Shown: positions 10,101 to 19,314 of the stretch, in pieces
How positions within the stretch are numbered: position 1 is the stretch's first letter
Layout of the letters: each line of letters opens with the position of its first letter
Assembly (NCBI GenBank): GCA_016284045.1
Contig: JAEEOB010000106.1
Location: forward strand, 1-64,000
Direction of reading: 5' to 3'
Source: Bacteroidaceae bacterium
GTDB lineage: Bacteria; Bacteroidota; Bacteroidia; Bacteroidales; Bacteroidaceae
Length of the DNA stretch: 64,000 nt
The notes under the pieces: generated by a model
The model's database searches: none
What the model saw: the letters and a program-made list of their open reading frames with translations, nothing else
What the model was told of the DNA's origin: nothing
Made by a program: the position numbers and the translations under genes

Positions 10101-11087
10101 TTGCCACGTAAGAATATCCGAAATACTGTAAACGTCGTACTCTCAATCCTCCTCGGGGCGGGGATTTTGTGGTGGATGTACCGGGGATTTGACTTCGGAA
10201 GGATGTGTCATGTGCTGCAGAACGAGATGCACTGGGGATTCATGATGCTCTCCATGGTCTTCGGTGTCACGGCACAGGTGTTCCGGGGATTGCGTTGGAA
10301 GCAAAGCCTTGAACCGATTGGCGAGCATCCGAAAGTCAGTACCTGCATCCATGCAGTCTTCCTTTCCTATGCATCAAGCCTCATCATTCCCAGGGTGGGG
10401 GAGGTAACACGCTGCGGGGTGCTCAACCGCTACGACAAGGTGTCGTTTGCCAAGGCGTTCGGTACGGTGGTGACTGAGCGCATCATCGACTCGTTGCTCA
10501 TCCTCGTCATCGTGGCAGCTGTGTGCCTGTCGCAAATCGGGGTGTTCGCATCTTTTTTCAGTAAGACAGGCACTAATTTCGGACATTTTTTCTCTCAGTT
10601 TACACTCACTGGTTATATTGTCACCGCCATCTGCACCATCATCACTGTATGTTTCCTTTATTGGGGACTGAAGAAAGTGGCGAAATTCGTGAATTTCAGG
10701 AAAATCATTGACGATATCATGGAGGGTGTCAAATCGGTGGGGGCTGTGAGGAGAAAATGGCTGTTCATCCTCTATACCTTAGGCATCTGGGTGAGCTATT
10801 TCCTCCATTTCTACATCACATTCTTTTGCTTCCAGTTCACAGAGAATCTAGGAGTCATGACAGCGCTTGTTGCGTTTGTCGTCGGAAGCATCGCAGTGAT
10901 TGTACCTACACCTAATGGGATGGGGCCCTGGCATTTTGCGGTCAAGACCATCTTTGTGCTTTATGGAGTGGCGGCGGTCAACGCCGAGACATTCGTCCTG
11001 ATTGTCCACACCCTCCAGACCGCTCTTATCCCTATCCTCGGTGTTTTCTCACTCATCTGCCTCTCTTTCCGCCACCCTGCCAAGTAG
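10101..11087 (+). CDS. Flippase-like / lysylphosphatidylglycerol synthase TM-region family membrane protein (TTG start)
   Basis: Polytopic; RGLRWKQSLEPIG, YASSLIIPRVGEVTRCGVLNRYDKVSFAKAFGTVVTERIID, VPTPNGMGPWHFAV. Confidence 0.85.
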   Translation: MPRKNIRNTVNVVLSILLGAGILWWMYRGFDFGRMCHVLQNEMHWGFMMLSMVFGVTAQVFRGLRWKQSLEPIGEHPKVSTCIHAVFLSYASSLIIPRVGEVTRCGVLNRYDKVSFAKAFGTVVTERIIDSLLILVIVAAVCLSQIGVFASFFSKTGTNFGHFFSQFTLTGYIVTAICTIITVCFLYWGLKKVAKFVNFRKIIDDIMEGVKSVGAVRRKWLFILYTLGIWVSYFLHFYITFFCFQFTENLGVMTALVAFVVGSIAVIVPTPNGMGPWHFAVKTIFVLYGVAAVNAETFVLIVHTLQTALIPILGVFSLICLSFRHPAK

Positions 11088-11278
11088 AGATGCCCTACTG
11101 GGTGTCTAAAAGGAAAACCGAATACCCCCCCAGACACCAGACGTTTCCCAAAGTACGACCGACAGGAGCCGGAGTCTCTGAACTTCGAGCAACAGAATCG
11201 TTTCTTATCGTACAATGGCAAGTCACGAAATAGAAACTAACAACAATATAGTTTCTTGTTTAAATCCCTTATAAAAAC

Positions 11279-14200
11279 TTATTCTGCTGAATCTTCCGCA
11301 GCCAAATGGAACACCTCATCTGTTTGTAGATCGTACCTTTTTGTTCTGCTCTTCACATATTCACCGATGACATTGAACCATTCACGCTGTTTGCCTATCA
11401 TAGCCGGGTATTTTTCGTTGAAGCGTTCCTGACATGATTGAATAATATGAAGAATGGATGTCCCGTCTGTCATCGCCATGAGGGTTTCAATATGAGCTAC
11501 CATTTCTGCATCGTCTTTGACATCTGTCAGTACAGGTGAGGAAGCTATGGCAAATTCGGTTGTATAGTCGTCATCGTCCGACCATTCCTCGCATTGTTTC
11601 AGCACGATGTCCATGGCATATTGCGCTTCCTCTGGCGGATAATTGTATTTTTTCAGCAAGCGTTTTACCAGCTTACGCATACCGGCACGCGCCGACTCTT
11701 TATGCTGCCAGTCGATGGTGCGGTTCTTGCGAAGCGTTTCCGTCAGCTCCTTCGTCATCTCCACCAGCTCATCGTTTTCATACACGTCTTTCACCGCCTG
11801 TGGACGGGTCAGTGCATCATAGAATGCTTTCTCTTCGACAGAAAGACCCAAATCATTTCCCTTTTCCTCGGTCTCCTTGATTTCAGATGCCAGTTTCAGC
11901 AATTCCTGAATAACCTCCTCATTGGTCAGCATACCTTTAAGGTAATTGCTCAGTGCGTTGTTAAGCAACTCAGAGAATTTCTCGCTCTGCACGATGTTCT
12001 TATGCTGGAATGCCCTTACCTTATCTTTCAGCAGGTTTTCCAAAATTTGGATGGAGATGTTCTTCTCCTTCATTTTGGAAAGCTCTTCAAGGAACACCGG
12101 GTCGTTCAGCGAGAAGTCCTTACCTTCGTTCTGGAACAGGTTGATGACTCCCTCGCTCTTCACGCTCTGCTTCATCAGCTCACGGATGCGCTGGTCGATG
12201 TCCTTCTTCGTGATTTTTCCTTTTGCTCCCAGACGGAGTATCATCACGCGCACCGTCTCGAAGAAAGCGCTTTCCCATCGCTGGTCCTCTGTCAGCAGAC
12301 TGCGGCAGAGCGTGATGGACTGATGCAGTGCGGTGGCATGCTTCATATAATCGTCTTTCTTCTTCTGGCGTTTTATGTCCAACATAAAGTTGGTACCGCC
12401 CTTGATGATTTCCGCACGCCTTAGGTCGGAAGCATCCTTGAATTGAGCATAGTCGAACCCGTGCATAAGGTCGCGGCAGATTTCCAGTTCCTCCTGGAAT
12501 ATCTTCAGTGCAGTGGATTTGATGTTCGGGTCACCGAATTTCCGCTTGTCGTTCGTGGAGTAGAACTTCATCGCCTGTTTCAATGCCTGGGCGATACCGA
12601 TATAATCCACCACGAGTCCGCCTTCCTTGCCTTTGAACACGCGGTTCACACGTGCGATGGCCTGCATCAGGTTATGTCCGCTCATCGGCTTGAACACATA
12701 CATCGTAGCCATAGATGGTACATCAAAGCCGGTCAGCCACATATCTACTACGATGGCGATTTTCATCGGGTCGTTGTCATCCTTGAACTTCTTCGCCAGT
12801 TCCTGCTTGTATTGCTTGTTGCCTATGATGTCGCGCCATTCCTCCGGGTCGTTGTTTCCACTGGTCATCACGCACTTCACCTTCTCCGTCCAGTCCGGAC
12901 GCAGTTCGAGTATGCGCTTGTATATCTTGATGGCTATCGGACGGCTGTAAGCCACAATCATCGCCTTTCCTGTGAGTTCCTGCTCACGGTAGTTCTCATA
13001 GTGATTGAGTATGTCGCCCACGAGAGAGTCAATCGTGGCATCCGCTCCGAGCAGTTCTTCCAGATGCGACAAGTCTTTCTTGCTCCGCTTCACCTGTTCC
13101 TCTTCGGCTCCCTCAGCTTCCAACAGCTCATATTCCTGGTCGATGAGTGCCAATGTATGCTCATCCAGTTTCAGGTTGATGACACGGCTCTCATAATACA
13201 CCGGCACGGTGGCATGGTCGAGCACGCTCTGTGTCATGTCATATACGTCGATGCAGTCGCCGAACACCTCTATGGTGTTGCGGTCTTTCAGTGCGACAGG
13301 CGTACCAGTGAAACCGATGAACGATGCATGGGGCAGTGAGTCGTGAATCATACGAGCAGTGCCCACCTTTATCTGTCCTGTCTCGGGATTTACCTTCTCC
13401 TCAAAGCCATACTGCCCACGGTGCGCCTCATCGCTCATCACAATGATGTTGCTTCTTTCGGACAGCGGTGCATCATACTCCTCAAACTTTTGCATCGTCG
13501 TGAAGATGATGCCGTTGGCGGTTCTGCCCTCCAGCAGCTCACGCAGATGCTGACGGGTGGAAGCCTGAACTGGCACCTGCCGCAGGAAGTCCTTGCATTT
13601 GGCGAACTGCGTATATAGCTGGTTGTCTAGGTCGTTGCGGTCGGTGATGACCACGATGGTGGGTTGCGACACAGCCGCTTGAAGCAGGTGGGCATAGAAC
13701 ACCATCGACAATGACTTTCCACTGCCTTGTGTGTGCCAGAACACACCGATTTTGCCGTCGCCCTGCACAGCGCTGACGGTGCGGTCGATGGCTTTGCGAA
13801 CGGCGAAATACTGATGATAGCCGGCAAGAATCTTATAGTCCTTGCCCTCGTCTTTACAGTAACACACGAAGTTCTTGATGATGTCCATCAGCCTGTCCTT
13901 GCGGAACATTCCCTCGAAGAACACATCGAAATTCACTACCTCGCTGCTTTCATATACGCCGTCCTTCGATTTCCACTGCATATAGCGGTCCTCGCTCGAT
14001 GTGAGCGTGCCCGCTTTCGATTCCGCCATGTCGCTCATCACGCAGAACACGTTGTAAGTGAACATGCCCGGTATCTCCTTCATGTAGTTCTTCAGCTGAC
14101 GGTAGGCGGCGCTTGCATCCGTCTCCTCACGTGACGGTGATTTCAGTTCCATCAGCACTATGGGCAGACCGTTGAGGAAAAGAATCAGGTCAGCGCGTTT

Positions 14201-14608
14201 CTTCGATTTCTCCACGTATGTCCATTGGTTCACCAACAGAAAGTCGTTCCGGTTGATATGCTCATAGTCGGCAAGATAGACGATGTCGTTTTTCAGCTCA
14301 TGTCCGTCGTGGTATGTCACTTCCACACCATGCTGCAGATAGTCCATGAACAGCTCGTTGTTCTGCACCATATTGCCGGCTTCTATATGCAGCAGTTTCC
14401 GCTCTGCCTCATCTATCGCTGTAGATGGCAGACCTGAATTCAACATAGCCAGCATCCTGCGCAGCCGATCCTTATACACTGGGCAGTAATAGTCTTTCAC
14501 AGCGTATGTGCTTTGGATGTCGTAACCGTTCGCATAGTCATAATCCAGCCGCTCGGTAAATAGCTGGATGAGCGTTTGCTCGTAGTGGTCTTCGTTGTAG
14601 GTTGGCAT
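11279..14608 (-). CDS. hsdR: Type I restriction endonuclease subunit R
   Basis: HTQGSGKSLSMVFYAHLL, VVITDRNDLDNQLYTQF, MSDEAHRGQYGF, FIGFTGTPV, VDMWLTGFDVPSMATMYVFKPM. Confidence 0.95.
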   Translation of the reverse strand: MPTYNEDHYEQTLIQLFTERLDYDYANGYDIQSTYAVKDYYCPVYKDRLRRMLAMLNSGLPSTAIDEAERKLLHIEAGNMVQNNELFMDYLQHGVEVTYHDGHELKNDIVYLADYEHINRNDFLLVNQWTYVEKSKKRADLILFLNGLPIVLMELKSPSREETDASAAYRQLKNYMKEIPGMFTYNVFCVMSDMAESKAGTLTSSEDRYMQWKSKDGVYESSEVVNFDVFFEGMFRKDRLMDIIKNFVCYCKDEGKDYKILAGYHQYFAVRKAIDRTVSAVQGDGKIGVFWHTQGSGKSLSMVFYAHLLQAAVSQPTIVVITDRNDLDNQLYTQFAKCKDFLRQVPVQASTRQHLRELLEGRTANGIIFTTMQKFEEYDAPLSERSNIIVMSDEAHRGQYGFEEKVNPETGQIKVGTARMIHDSLPHASFIGFTGTPVALKDRNTIEVFGDCIDVYDMTQSVLDHATVPVYYESRVINLKLDEHTLALIDQEYELLEAEGAEEEQVKRSKKDLSHLEELLGADATIDSLVGDILNHYENYREQELTGKAMIVAYSRPIAIKIYKRILELRPDWTEKVKCVMTSGNNDPEEWRDIIGNKQYKQELAKKFKDDNDPMKIAIVVDMWLTGFDVPSMATMYVFKPMSGHNLMQAIARVNRVFKGKEGGLVVDYIGIAQALKQAMKFYSTNDKRKFGDPNIKSTALKIFQEELEICRDLMHGFDYAQFKDASDLRRAEIIKGGTNFMLDIKRQKKKDDYMKHATALHQSITLCRSLLTEDQRWESAFFETVRVMILRLGAKGKITKKDIDQRIRELMKQSVKSEGVINLFQNEGKDFSLNDPVFLEELSKMKEKNISIQILENLLKDKVRAFQHKNIVQSEKFSELLNNALSNYLKGMLTNEEVIQELLKLASEIKETEEKGNDLGLSVEEKAFYDALTRPQAVKDVYENDELVEMTKELTETLRKNRTIDWQHKESARAGMRKLVKRLLKKYNYPPEEAQYAMDIVLKQCEEWSDDDDYTTEFAIASSPVLTDVKDDAEMVAHIETLMAMTDGTSILHIIQSCQERFNEKYPAMIGKQREWFNVIGEYVKSRTKRYDLQTDEVFHLAAEDSAE

Positions 14609-14620
14609 GGTTGAGCGTTT

Positions 14621-14700
14621 TATCTAGTCATTGTAGTTTATCTAGTTAGTCTAGTTCATCTAGTCAGCCTAGTTTGTCTAGTCAGCCTAGCAAAAACTAG
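14621..14700. repeat. Degenerate TCTAGTYNN short-period (about 9 bp) intergenic array
   Basis: tatctagtca ttgtagttta tctagttag tctagttca tctagtcag cctagtttg tctagtcag cctag. Confidence 0.7.
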
Positions 14701-15211
14701 TTCTTACTTTTGGGGGATTGAATTTCTTTCTTCAGAGATTCTATTTCTTTTTTCAGAGAATCTATCTCAGTTTTTAAGGCGAGAATTTCGCGGTCTTTGG
14801 CTTCGATGGTGGCACGTTGGATGTTGCGGTAGCCGAGACGAGCAGCGGTCATGCGCTCACGGATGCCGCCGTTTTCTATGAAATCTTTCTCCAGGAAATG
14901 AGCATAGCTTACAATGACGCCCGCGCCACGTTGAGCAGTTTCAGTTCCAGTTCCGTCGAGGTGACACCGTCTGCCATTCCTTCCACGATGTTCTGCTTCC
15001 CTGAACGGGCAGCCTGCACCATCTGATCCACTGTGCGGTCGCCATACTTGGGCAGAAATCTTAGGCTGAAAATATAGGTCATCTGATAGAGCACCACGGT
15101 CTTCTGATAGAAGTGAAGTCGTTTCCAGTTCTTCTCCTTCCGTAGCACGGTATCAATCATTGCGGCAGCATCTATCGGATTATAACGTTCTTCTTGATTG
15201 ACTTCCATCAT
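14697..15211 (-). pseudogene. Four-helix-bundle (23S-IVS-like, 'suffix domain') protein with internal deletion and frameshift
   Basis: N-part 15211-14909 (...GKQNIVEGMADGVTSTELELKLLNVARASL*). Another frame continues YAHFLEKDFIENGGIRERMTAARLGYRNIQ...SPKSKN* to 14697. Confidence 0.6.
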
Positions 15212-15277
15212 ACGAATTGGTTATAGCGTTTTATTGGACACGACATCAACTGAGAATTTACAGGTTCGTTATACTTC

Positions 15278-16153
15278 TTAATTCTCCTGCTCATAGTAAT
15301 ATGAGTAGTCTATACCCTTCATGAATATCTCGCGGTCATCAATTTTGTCAGTGAGGGCATTTCGAAGCAAGAGTTTGATTGTTGACGCGTCTGTTGTGCT
15401 CTTGCGCATCGCTGAAAGATAATCTTTCTTGTCGATCAGGCTCCAGTCGACGCATTTTTGAAGACGAGCCTTCAACAGCAAATCAAGCCAAATGCGAGTG
15501 CTACGCCCATTGCCCTCCATAAACGGATGCGCCACGTTCATTTCCACATATTTATCGGCTATCTCGTCGAAATTGTTTTCCGGCATTGACTCGATGATTT
15601 GCAGGTTCCGCTTTAGATATTCTGCACGGCAGAACAATGTTCCGTCTTTCCAAATGGTCTTGGTACGTATCTGCCCAGCAAAGTCGTAAAGCCCGCCAAA
15701 GAGGAAAGCGTGTATCTGCTGCAGGCACTCCACTGTCCCCGGCTTCATGCTGTCGAGAATGCCACTTTCAAAGAGCGAATAGGCCTTCTTGCGACTTTGC
15801 CCATCAATACTGTTGTCGCTATATACAAACCAATTCAGGAAAGCATGAGCACGATTGTTTGGATAGTGTTGTGCTAAGGTCTGTATGCAGTCAGCATCAA
15901 GCGCATCTGCAGTACGCTGCTTGCCATCTGGAGCTTGAAATTTGAACTCGTGAGTGACACTCACGAGTTGAATGCCGTCTTGGTTGAGTTTCTTTTTCAA
16001 CCACCTCCAGTAGTTTCCAGCTTTTATGTAGTCTTCCTCATCATTGATGGCTCGTATGATATCTGTGGCAGAAAACCACCACTTGCTATGTTCTTCGTCC
16101 CACACAGCGCGTACCTCGTGGTCGTTGTAAAAACGTATCGATTTCTTGTTCAT
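15278..16153 (-). CDS. Fic-family AMPylase-like protein with N-terminal Bro-N-like domain
   Basis: Fic motif HPFMEGNGRSTRIWLD; N-terminal VWDEEHSKWWFSATDIIRAIN...YWRWLKKKLNQDG; C-terminal SYYYEQ resembles the class III inhibitory SxxxE(G/N). Confidence 0.9.
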   Translation of the reverse strand: MNKKSIRFYNDHEVRAVWDEEHSKWWFSATDIIRAINDEEDYIKAGNYWRWLKKKLNQDGIQLVSVTHEFKFQAPDGKQRTADALDADCIQTLAQHYPNNRAHAFLNWFVYSDNSIDGQSRKKAYSLFESGILDSMKPGTVECLQQIHAFLFGGLYDFAGQIRTKTIWKDGTLFCRAEYLKRNLQIIESMPENNFDEIADKYVEMNVAHPFMEGNGRSTRIWLDLLLKARLQKCVDWSLIDKKDYLSAMRKSTTDASTIKLLLRNALTDKIDDREIFMKGIDYSYYYEQEN

Positions 16154-17325
16154 ACCAGGTTTTCAATTTCGTTTACTTTAAGTTCGCCTGACATCAAGCG
16201 AGGGAGAAGGGTGTCACGGAGAGAAGCGAGACGACGGGATTCAAGAGAGTTGTTTTTAATGACTTCCATAATTCCATGTAGCTTATCACTTACAAAATCC
16301 AGTGTCTCGTTAGTAATTTCTGGCATTTCATAATTAGCGATGTCACTTCCTGAAACCCTCTGTCTTCCGCTGCTTCCATTCATGTGAGCAACTGCGTATG
16401 AGACAAAATCATCATGCCTTGCCAGAAAATATAATAGTTCGGAGCAGAAGCCCTCTTTTGCCGATAATACGATGTACTCCGTTGAGCCAAAAGCAACTTC
16501 GTTTTCATCCAAAAAGTTGATGTATGCCGTCTTTCCATTTTCAAGACACGGAGTAATCCTGGCCATAATAGTATCGCCATTCTGGAACTTCATGCCACCA
16601 TTATAATCCTTAAATGTCCAATCGCTTGGAAAAGTGCCTTTTGTAGGCAGTGAAGACATATCAATGCATCTTGAAGTTTTACCTTTTGTTATAGTTCGTG
16701 TTGGATTTATAAGCGTGTAGTTGCTTAACAGCTGTGTTCGGGGCCAATTCGGATTCATCACATACTCATCAAACAACGATTGTCCTTGTTGCTCTAAATT
16801 ATCATTTATCCGCCTGTTTACCTCGATTTTGTCATCGATTGTAGATAACACATCTGCTATCCGAATTTGTTCTGATAATGAAGGCATATTTATGCCAAAA
16901 TCTTTTATAATTTGAGCATTAAGATTTTGTTGAGCACCGCCATTAGCTAGAGATGCAAGTTCAAAGAACTTATTGCAAAGAAAGTAATATACAAATCGAT
17001 AATCAGCAACATCTGAGTTAATGGTTAAATTACAACAAGCCTGATTTGTTGTCAATGGTATCTTTGCTATAGCTGATTTTCCTGCAGTTGCACCATACAT
17101 GGCAATAATAACAGAGTTTGCTTCAATCCATTTTGCGGAAGAATTATTTAAACCATCTTCTGTTATGCTTTTTTCTGTATTGTATATACGATTGAAATTG
17201 ATTTCTTTCGTATTAAGCCATGGAATATCACCATCATAGTAATCTGATTGTTTACTAGATGGTGTTCCCCCGCTGCATACTTTGCTGCAAATATCGCCAA
17301 TTTTATATTCTTTCCACTCTTCCAT
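16150..17325 (-). CDS. hsdS: Type I restriction-modification specificity subunit S
   Basis: EEWKEYKIGDICSKVCSGGTPSSKQSDYYDGDIPWLNTKEI; NMPSLSEQIRIADVLSTIDDKIEVNRRINDNLEQQGQSLFDEY. Confidence 0.92.
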   Translation of the reverse strand: MEEWKEYKIGDICSKVCSGGTPSSKQSDYYDGDIPWLNTKEINFNRIYNTEKSITEDGLNNSSAKWIEANSVIIAMYGATAGKSAIAKIPLTTNQACCNLTINSDVADYRFVYYFLCNKFFELASLANGGAQQNLNAQIIKDFGINMPSLSEQIRIADVLSTIDDKIEVNRRINDNLEQQGQSLFDEYVMNPNWPRTQLLSNYTLINPTRTITKGKTSRCIDMSSLPTKGTFPSDWTFKDYNGGMKFQNGDTIMARITPCLENGKTAYINFLDENEVAFGSTEYIVLSAKEGFCSELLYFLARHDDFVSYAVAHMNGSSGRQRVSGSDIANYEMPEITNETLDFVSDKLHGIMEVIKNNSLESRRLASLRDTLLPRLMSGELKVNEIENLV

Positions 17326-17330
17326 AATTA
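17305..17330. repeat. 26-bp direct repeat copy A (true hsdS start)
   Basis: atattctttccactcttccataatta, identical to 18080-18105. Confidence 0.9.
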
Positions 17331-18054
17331 TTCTTCTTTAGAATAATCCTCTAATCGTTTTTTTGTAACTTCAAGAGATTTATGTATTTGTCTAATTAGC
17401 ACATCACGAGGCGGCAACTCGGTTAGATATTGTGCGACTTTGATTCCCGCCTTGTCGAGTTGTAGCAGTTCTATTTGTTCTTCACTTCCTTCTGTACAAA
17501 GCAATAGCCCAAGTGGCGGTTCTTCTCCTGGCTCCATCTCATTCTTTTCCAACCAGCGCAAATAAAGTTCCATCTGACCTTTGTACTGCGCCTTGAAACG
17601 TCCTAATTTGAGGTCAATCGCAATCAACCGGTGCAGACGGCGGTGGAAGAACAGTTAGATAGAACTCTCGTTGAAGGATGTCTTTGAGAGAAAGCACTTG
17701 TAATATATGCGTCCAACTTAATTGTCGCATCATCGATGCGACAATTTGTTCGTCTGGAAATTCCTGAGCGAACTGCATCATTCTTCGAATATTTTTTTCG
17801 TCGAATCCTTTAGCACCATATTCTTCTCTCAATTGTCGCGCCACCGATGCGACAATTTGTTTTCCATACTCAGCACGCTTATTTTCAAGTATTTCGTTAT
17901 TAATACGCTCTCCAATTTTCCAATACATTATGCTTAATGCATAGTTCACAGTAGAAGCCACATGACTTCTCGCATATTCTATAATCTGACGTAAGTCCTG
18001 TATCAAAGATTCTGTCGTCGCTGCCGACACTTTTGCTATTTTGTTCTCTTCCAT
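17328..18054 (-). pseudogene. Second YhcG/DUF1016-type nuclease, middle of gene deleted and ends out of frame
   Basis: ORF 18054-17614 gives the N-domain to LSWTHILQVLSLKDILQREFY. ORF to 17328 gives FFHRRLHRLIAIDLKLGRFKAQYKGQMELYLRWLEKNEMEPGEEPPLGLLLCTEG. About 130 aa expected between them are missing. Confidence 0.8.
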
Positions 18055-18079
18055 AAATGAGAATTAACTTGTTTAACTA

Positions 18080-18105
18080 ATATTCTTTCCACTCTTCCAT
18101 AATTA
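18080..18105. repeat. 26-bp direct repeat copy B: relic hsdS start (ATG GAA GAG TGG AAA GAA TAT TAG)
   Basis: Exact copy of 17305-17330; reads MEEWKEY* on the minus strand just after the intact YhcG stop. Confidence 0.9.
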
Positions 18106-19236
18106 CTACTTTTTATGTTGTAAACGGAAGAATTCTTTCTGCTGTTCAATCTCTCGCCGGAGTTCTTCTTTTGTAGGCATATATGTGAGGTACTTGGCAG
18201 CAAAGAGGTGGTCGTTGTCATTCAGGACTGAATAACGAGCAATATCCTCATCTGTATCCGCACAAAGCAATAGTCCTATGGTTGGGTTATGGCCTTCTGG
18301 TCGTACCAGTTCGTCGTACATTCTCACATACATATCCATCTGCCCCACGTCCTGATGGCGCAGTTTTGTAGTTTTTAGGTCAATCAGCACAAAACTGCGA
18401 AGATGATAATTGTAAAACACAAGATCTATGTAATAGTCTTCTTTTTCCGTATGAATATGCTTCTGGCGGTCAACGAATGCAAAGCCTTTTCCTAATTCCA
18501 TAATGAAATGGACAAGATGGTCGATGAGGCTTTGTTCTAAATTTGACTCAGTATATTGTGCATTGTTCTTGAACCCTAAGAATTCTGCAACTACAGGATT
18601 CTTCAGGTATTCGAGCTTGTCTTGCATAGGTGCTGTCAACTTTATCATTTCATCATGAACCAAGACCTTGTCTTGCGACTTTAGCAGTCGGTGATAATAT
18701 TGGCTACTCACATTGCGCTGAAGTGTTCTGGTACCCCACATTTCACGTGCCGCCTCCTGCTCATACCAATCACGAGCCTCTTGGCTATTTTCTTGCAGAA
18801 TGATACGATAGTGAGTCCAAGAAAGCCTAATTGGAGATTTTGCACGCAGTGAGTGGAAAATGTTTTCAGATTTTGCACGCACTGAGTGCAAAATTGTCTG
18901 AGCGTTTGCTGTCTCGCCATTCTCCTTCAAGAAAAAACTGCTATATGTCGAGTAGAAATCAATATAGTTATACAAATTTCTCCATGTAAAACCTTCACCA
19001 TATTTTGTAGTCAGCTCCTTTGCTAAAGACTTTACTACTTGTTCGCCATATTCAGCGCGTTTGTCCTTCAACACCTCATGCTGAATTCTCATTCCCAACA
19101 GCCAATTACGTTTGATCAGTATTTCATTAATTTTATGATATGCTGCCATCTGAGCCTGGTCAATGATAATGCAGGCATCCTGAAACAGCATTTTCTCTTG
19201 CTGTTCCTTCTTTATTATTTTGTTGTTCTCTTCCAA
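18106..19236 (-). CDS. Intact YhcG/DUF1016 PD-(D/E)XK nuclease-family protein
   Basis: DUF1016_N-like N-domain; RLSWTHYRIILQENSQEARDWYEQEA; KGFAFVDRQKHIHTEKEDYYIDLVFYNYHLRSFVLIDLKTTKLRHQDVGQMDMYVRMY. Confidence 0.88.
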   Translation of the reverse strand: MEENNKIIKKEQQEKMLFQDACIIIDQAQMAAYHKINEILIKRNWLLGMRIQHEVLKDKRAEYGEQVVKSLAKELTTKYGEGFTWRNLYNYIDFYSTYSSFFLKENGETANAQTILHSVRAKSENIFHSLRAKSPIRLSWTHYRIILQENSQEARDWYEQEAAREMWGTRTLQRNVSSQYYHRLLKSQDKVLVHDEMIKLTAPMQDKLEYLKNPVVAEFLGFKNNAQYTESNLEQSLIDHLVHFIMELGKGFAFVDRQKHIHTEKEDYYIDLVFYNYHLRSFVLIDLKTTKLRHQDVGQMDMYVRMYDELVRPEGHNPTIGLLLCADTDEDIARYSVLNDNDHLFAAKYLTYMPTKEELRREIEQQKEFFRLQHKK

Positions 19237-19314
19237 AAATGATAATTTATTACTAAGTTATTTTTTTACTGTTGCTATGAGCTTTTTCTCTTTTACTTTC
19301 TTCTGAAACTAAAA

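Noticed and set aside
10961-11221. Minus-strand 86-aa ORF between the flippase-like gene and hsdR, considered as a transposase remnant
   Set aside because: No recognisable transposase motif; overlaps the end of a good CDS.
11594-13339. Long plus-strand ORFs (276 and 298 aa) opposite hsdR
   Set aside because: Antisense shadow ORFs of a clearly coding hsdR frame; compositions rich in His/Leu/Val as expected for reverse-complement reading.
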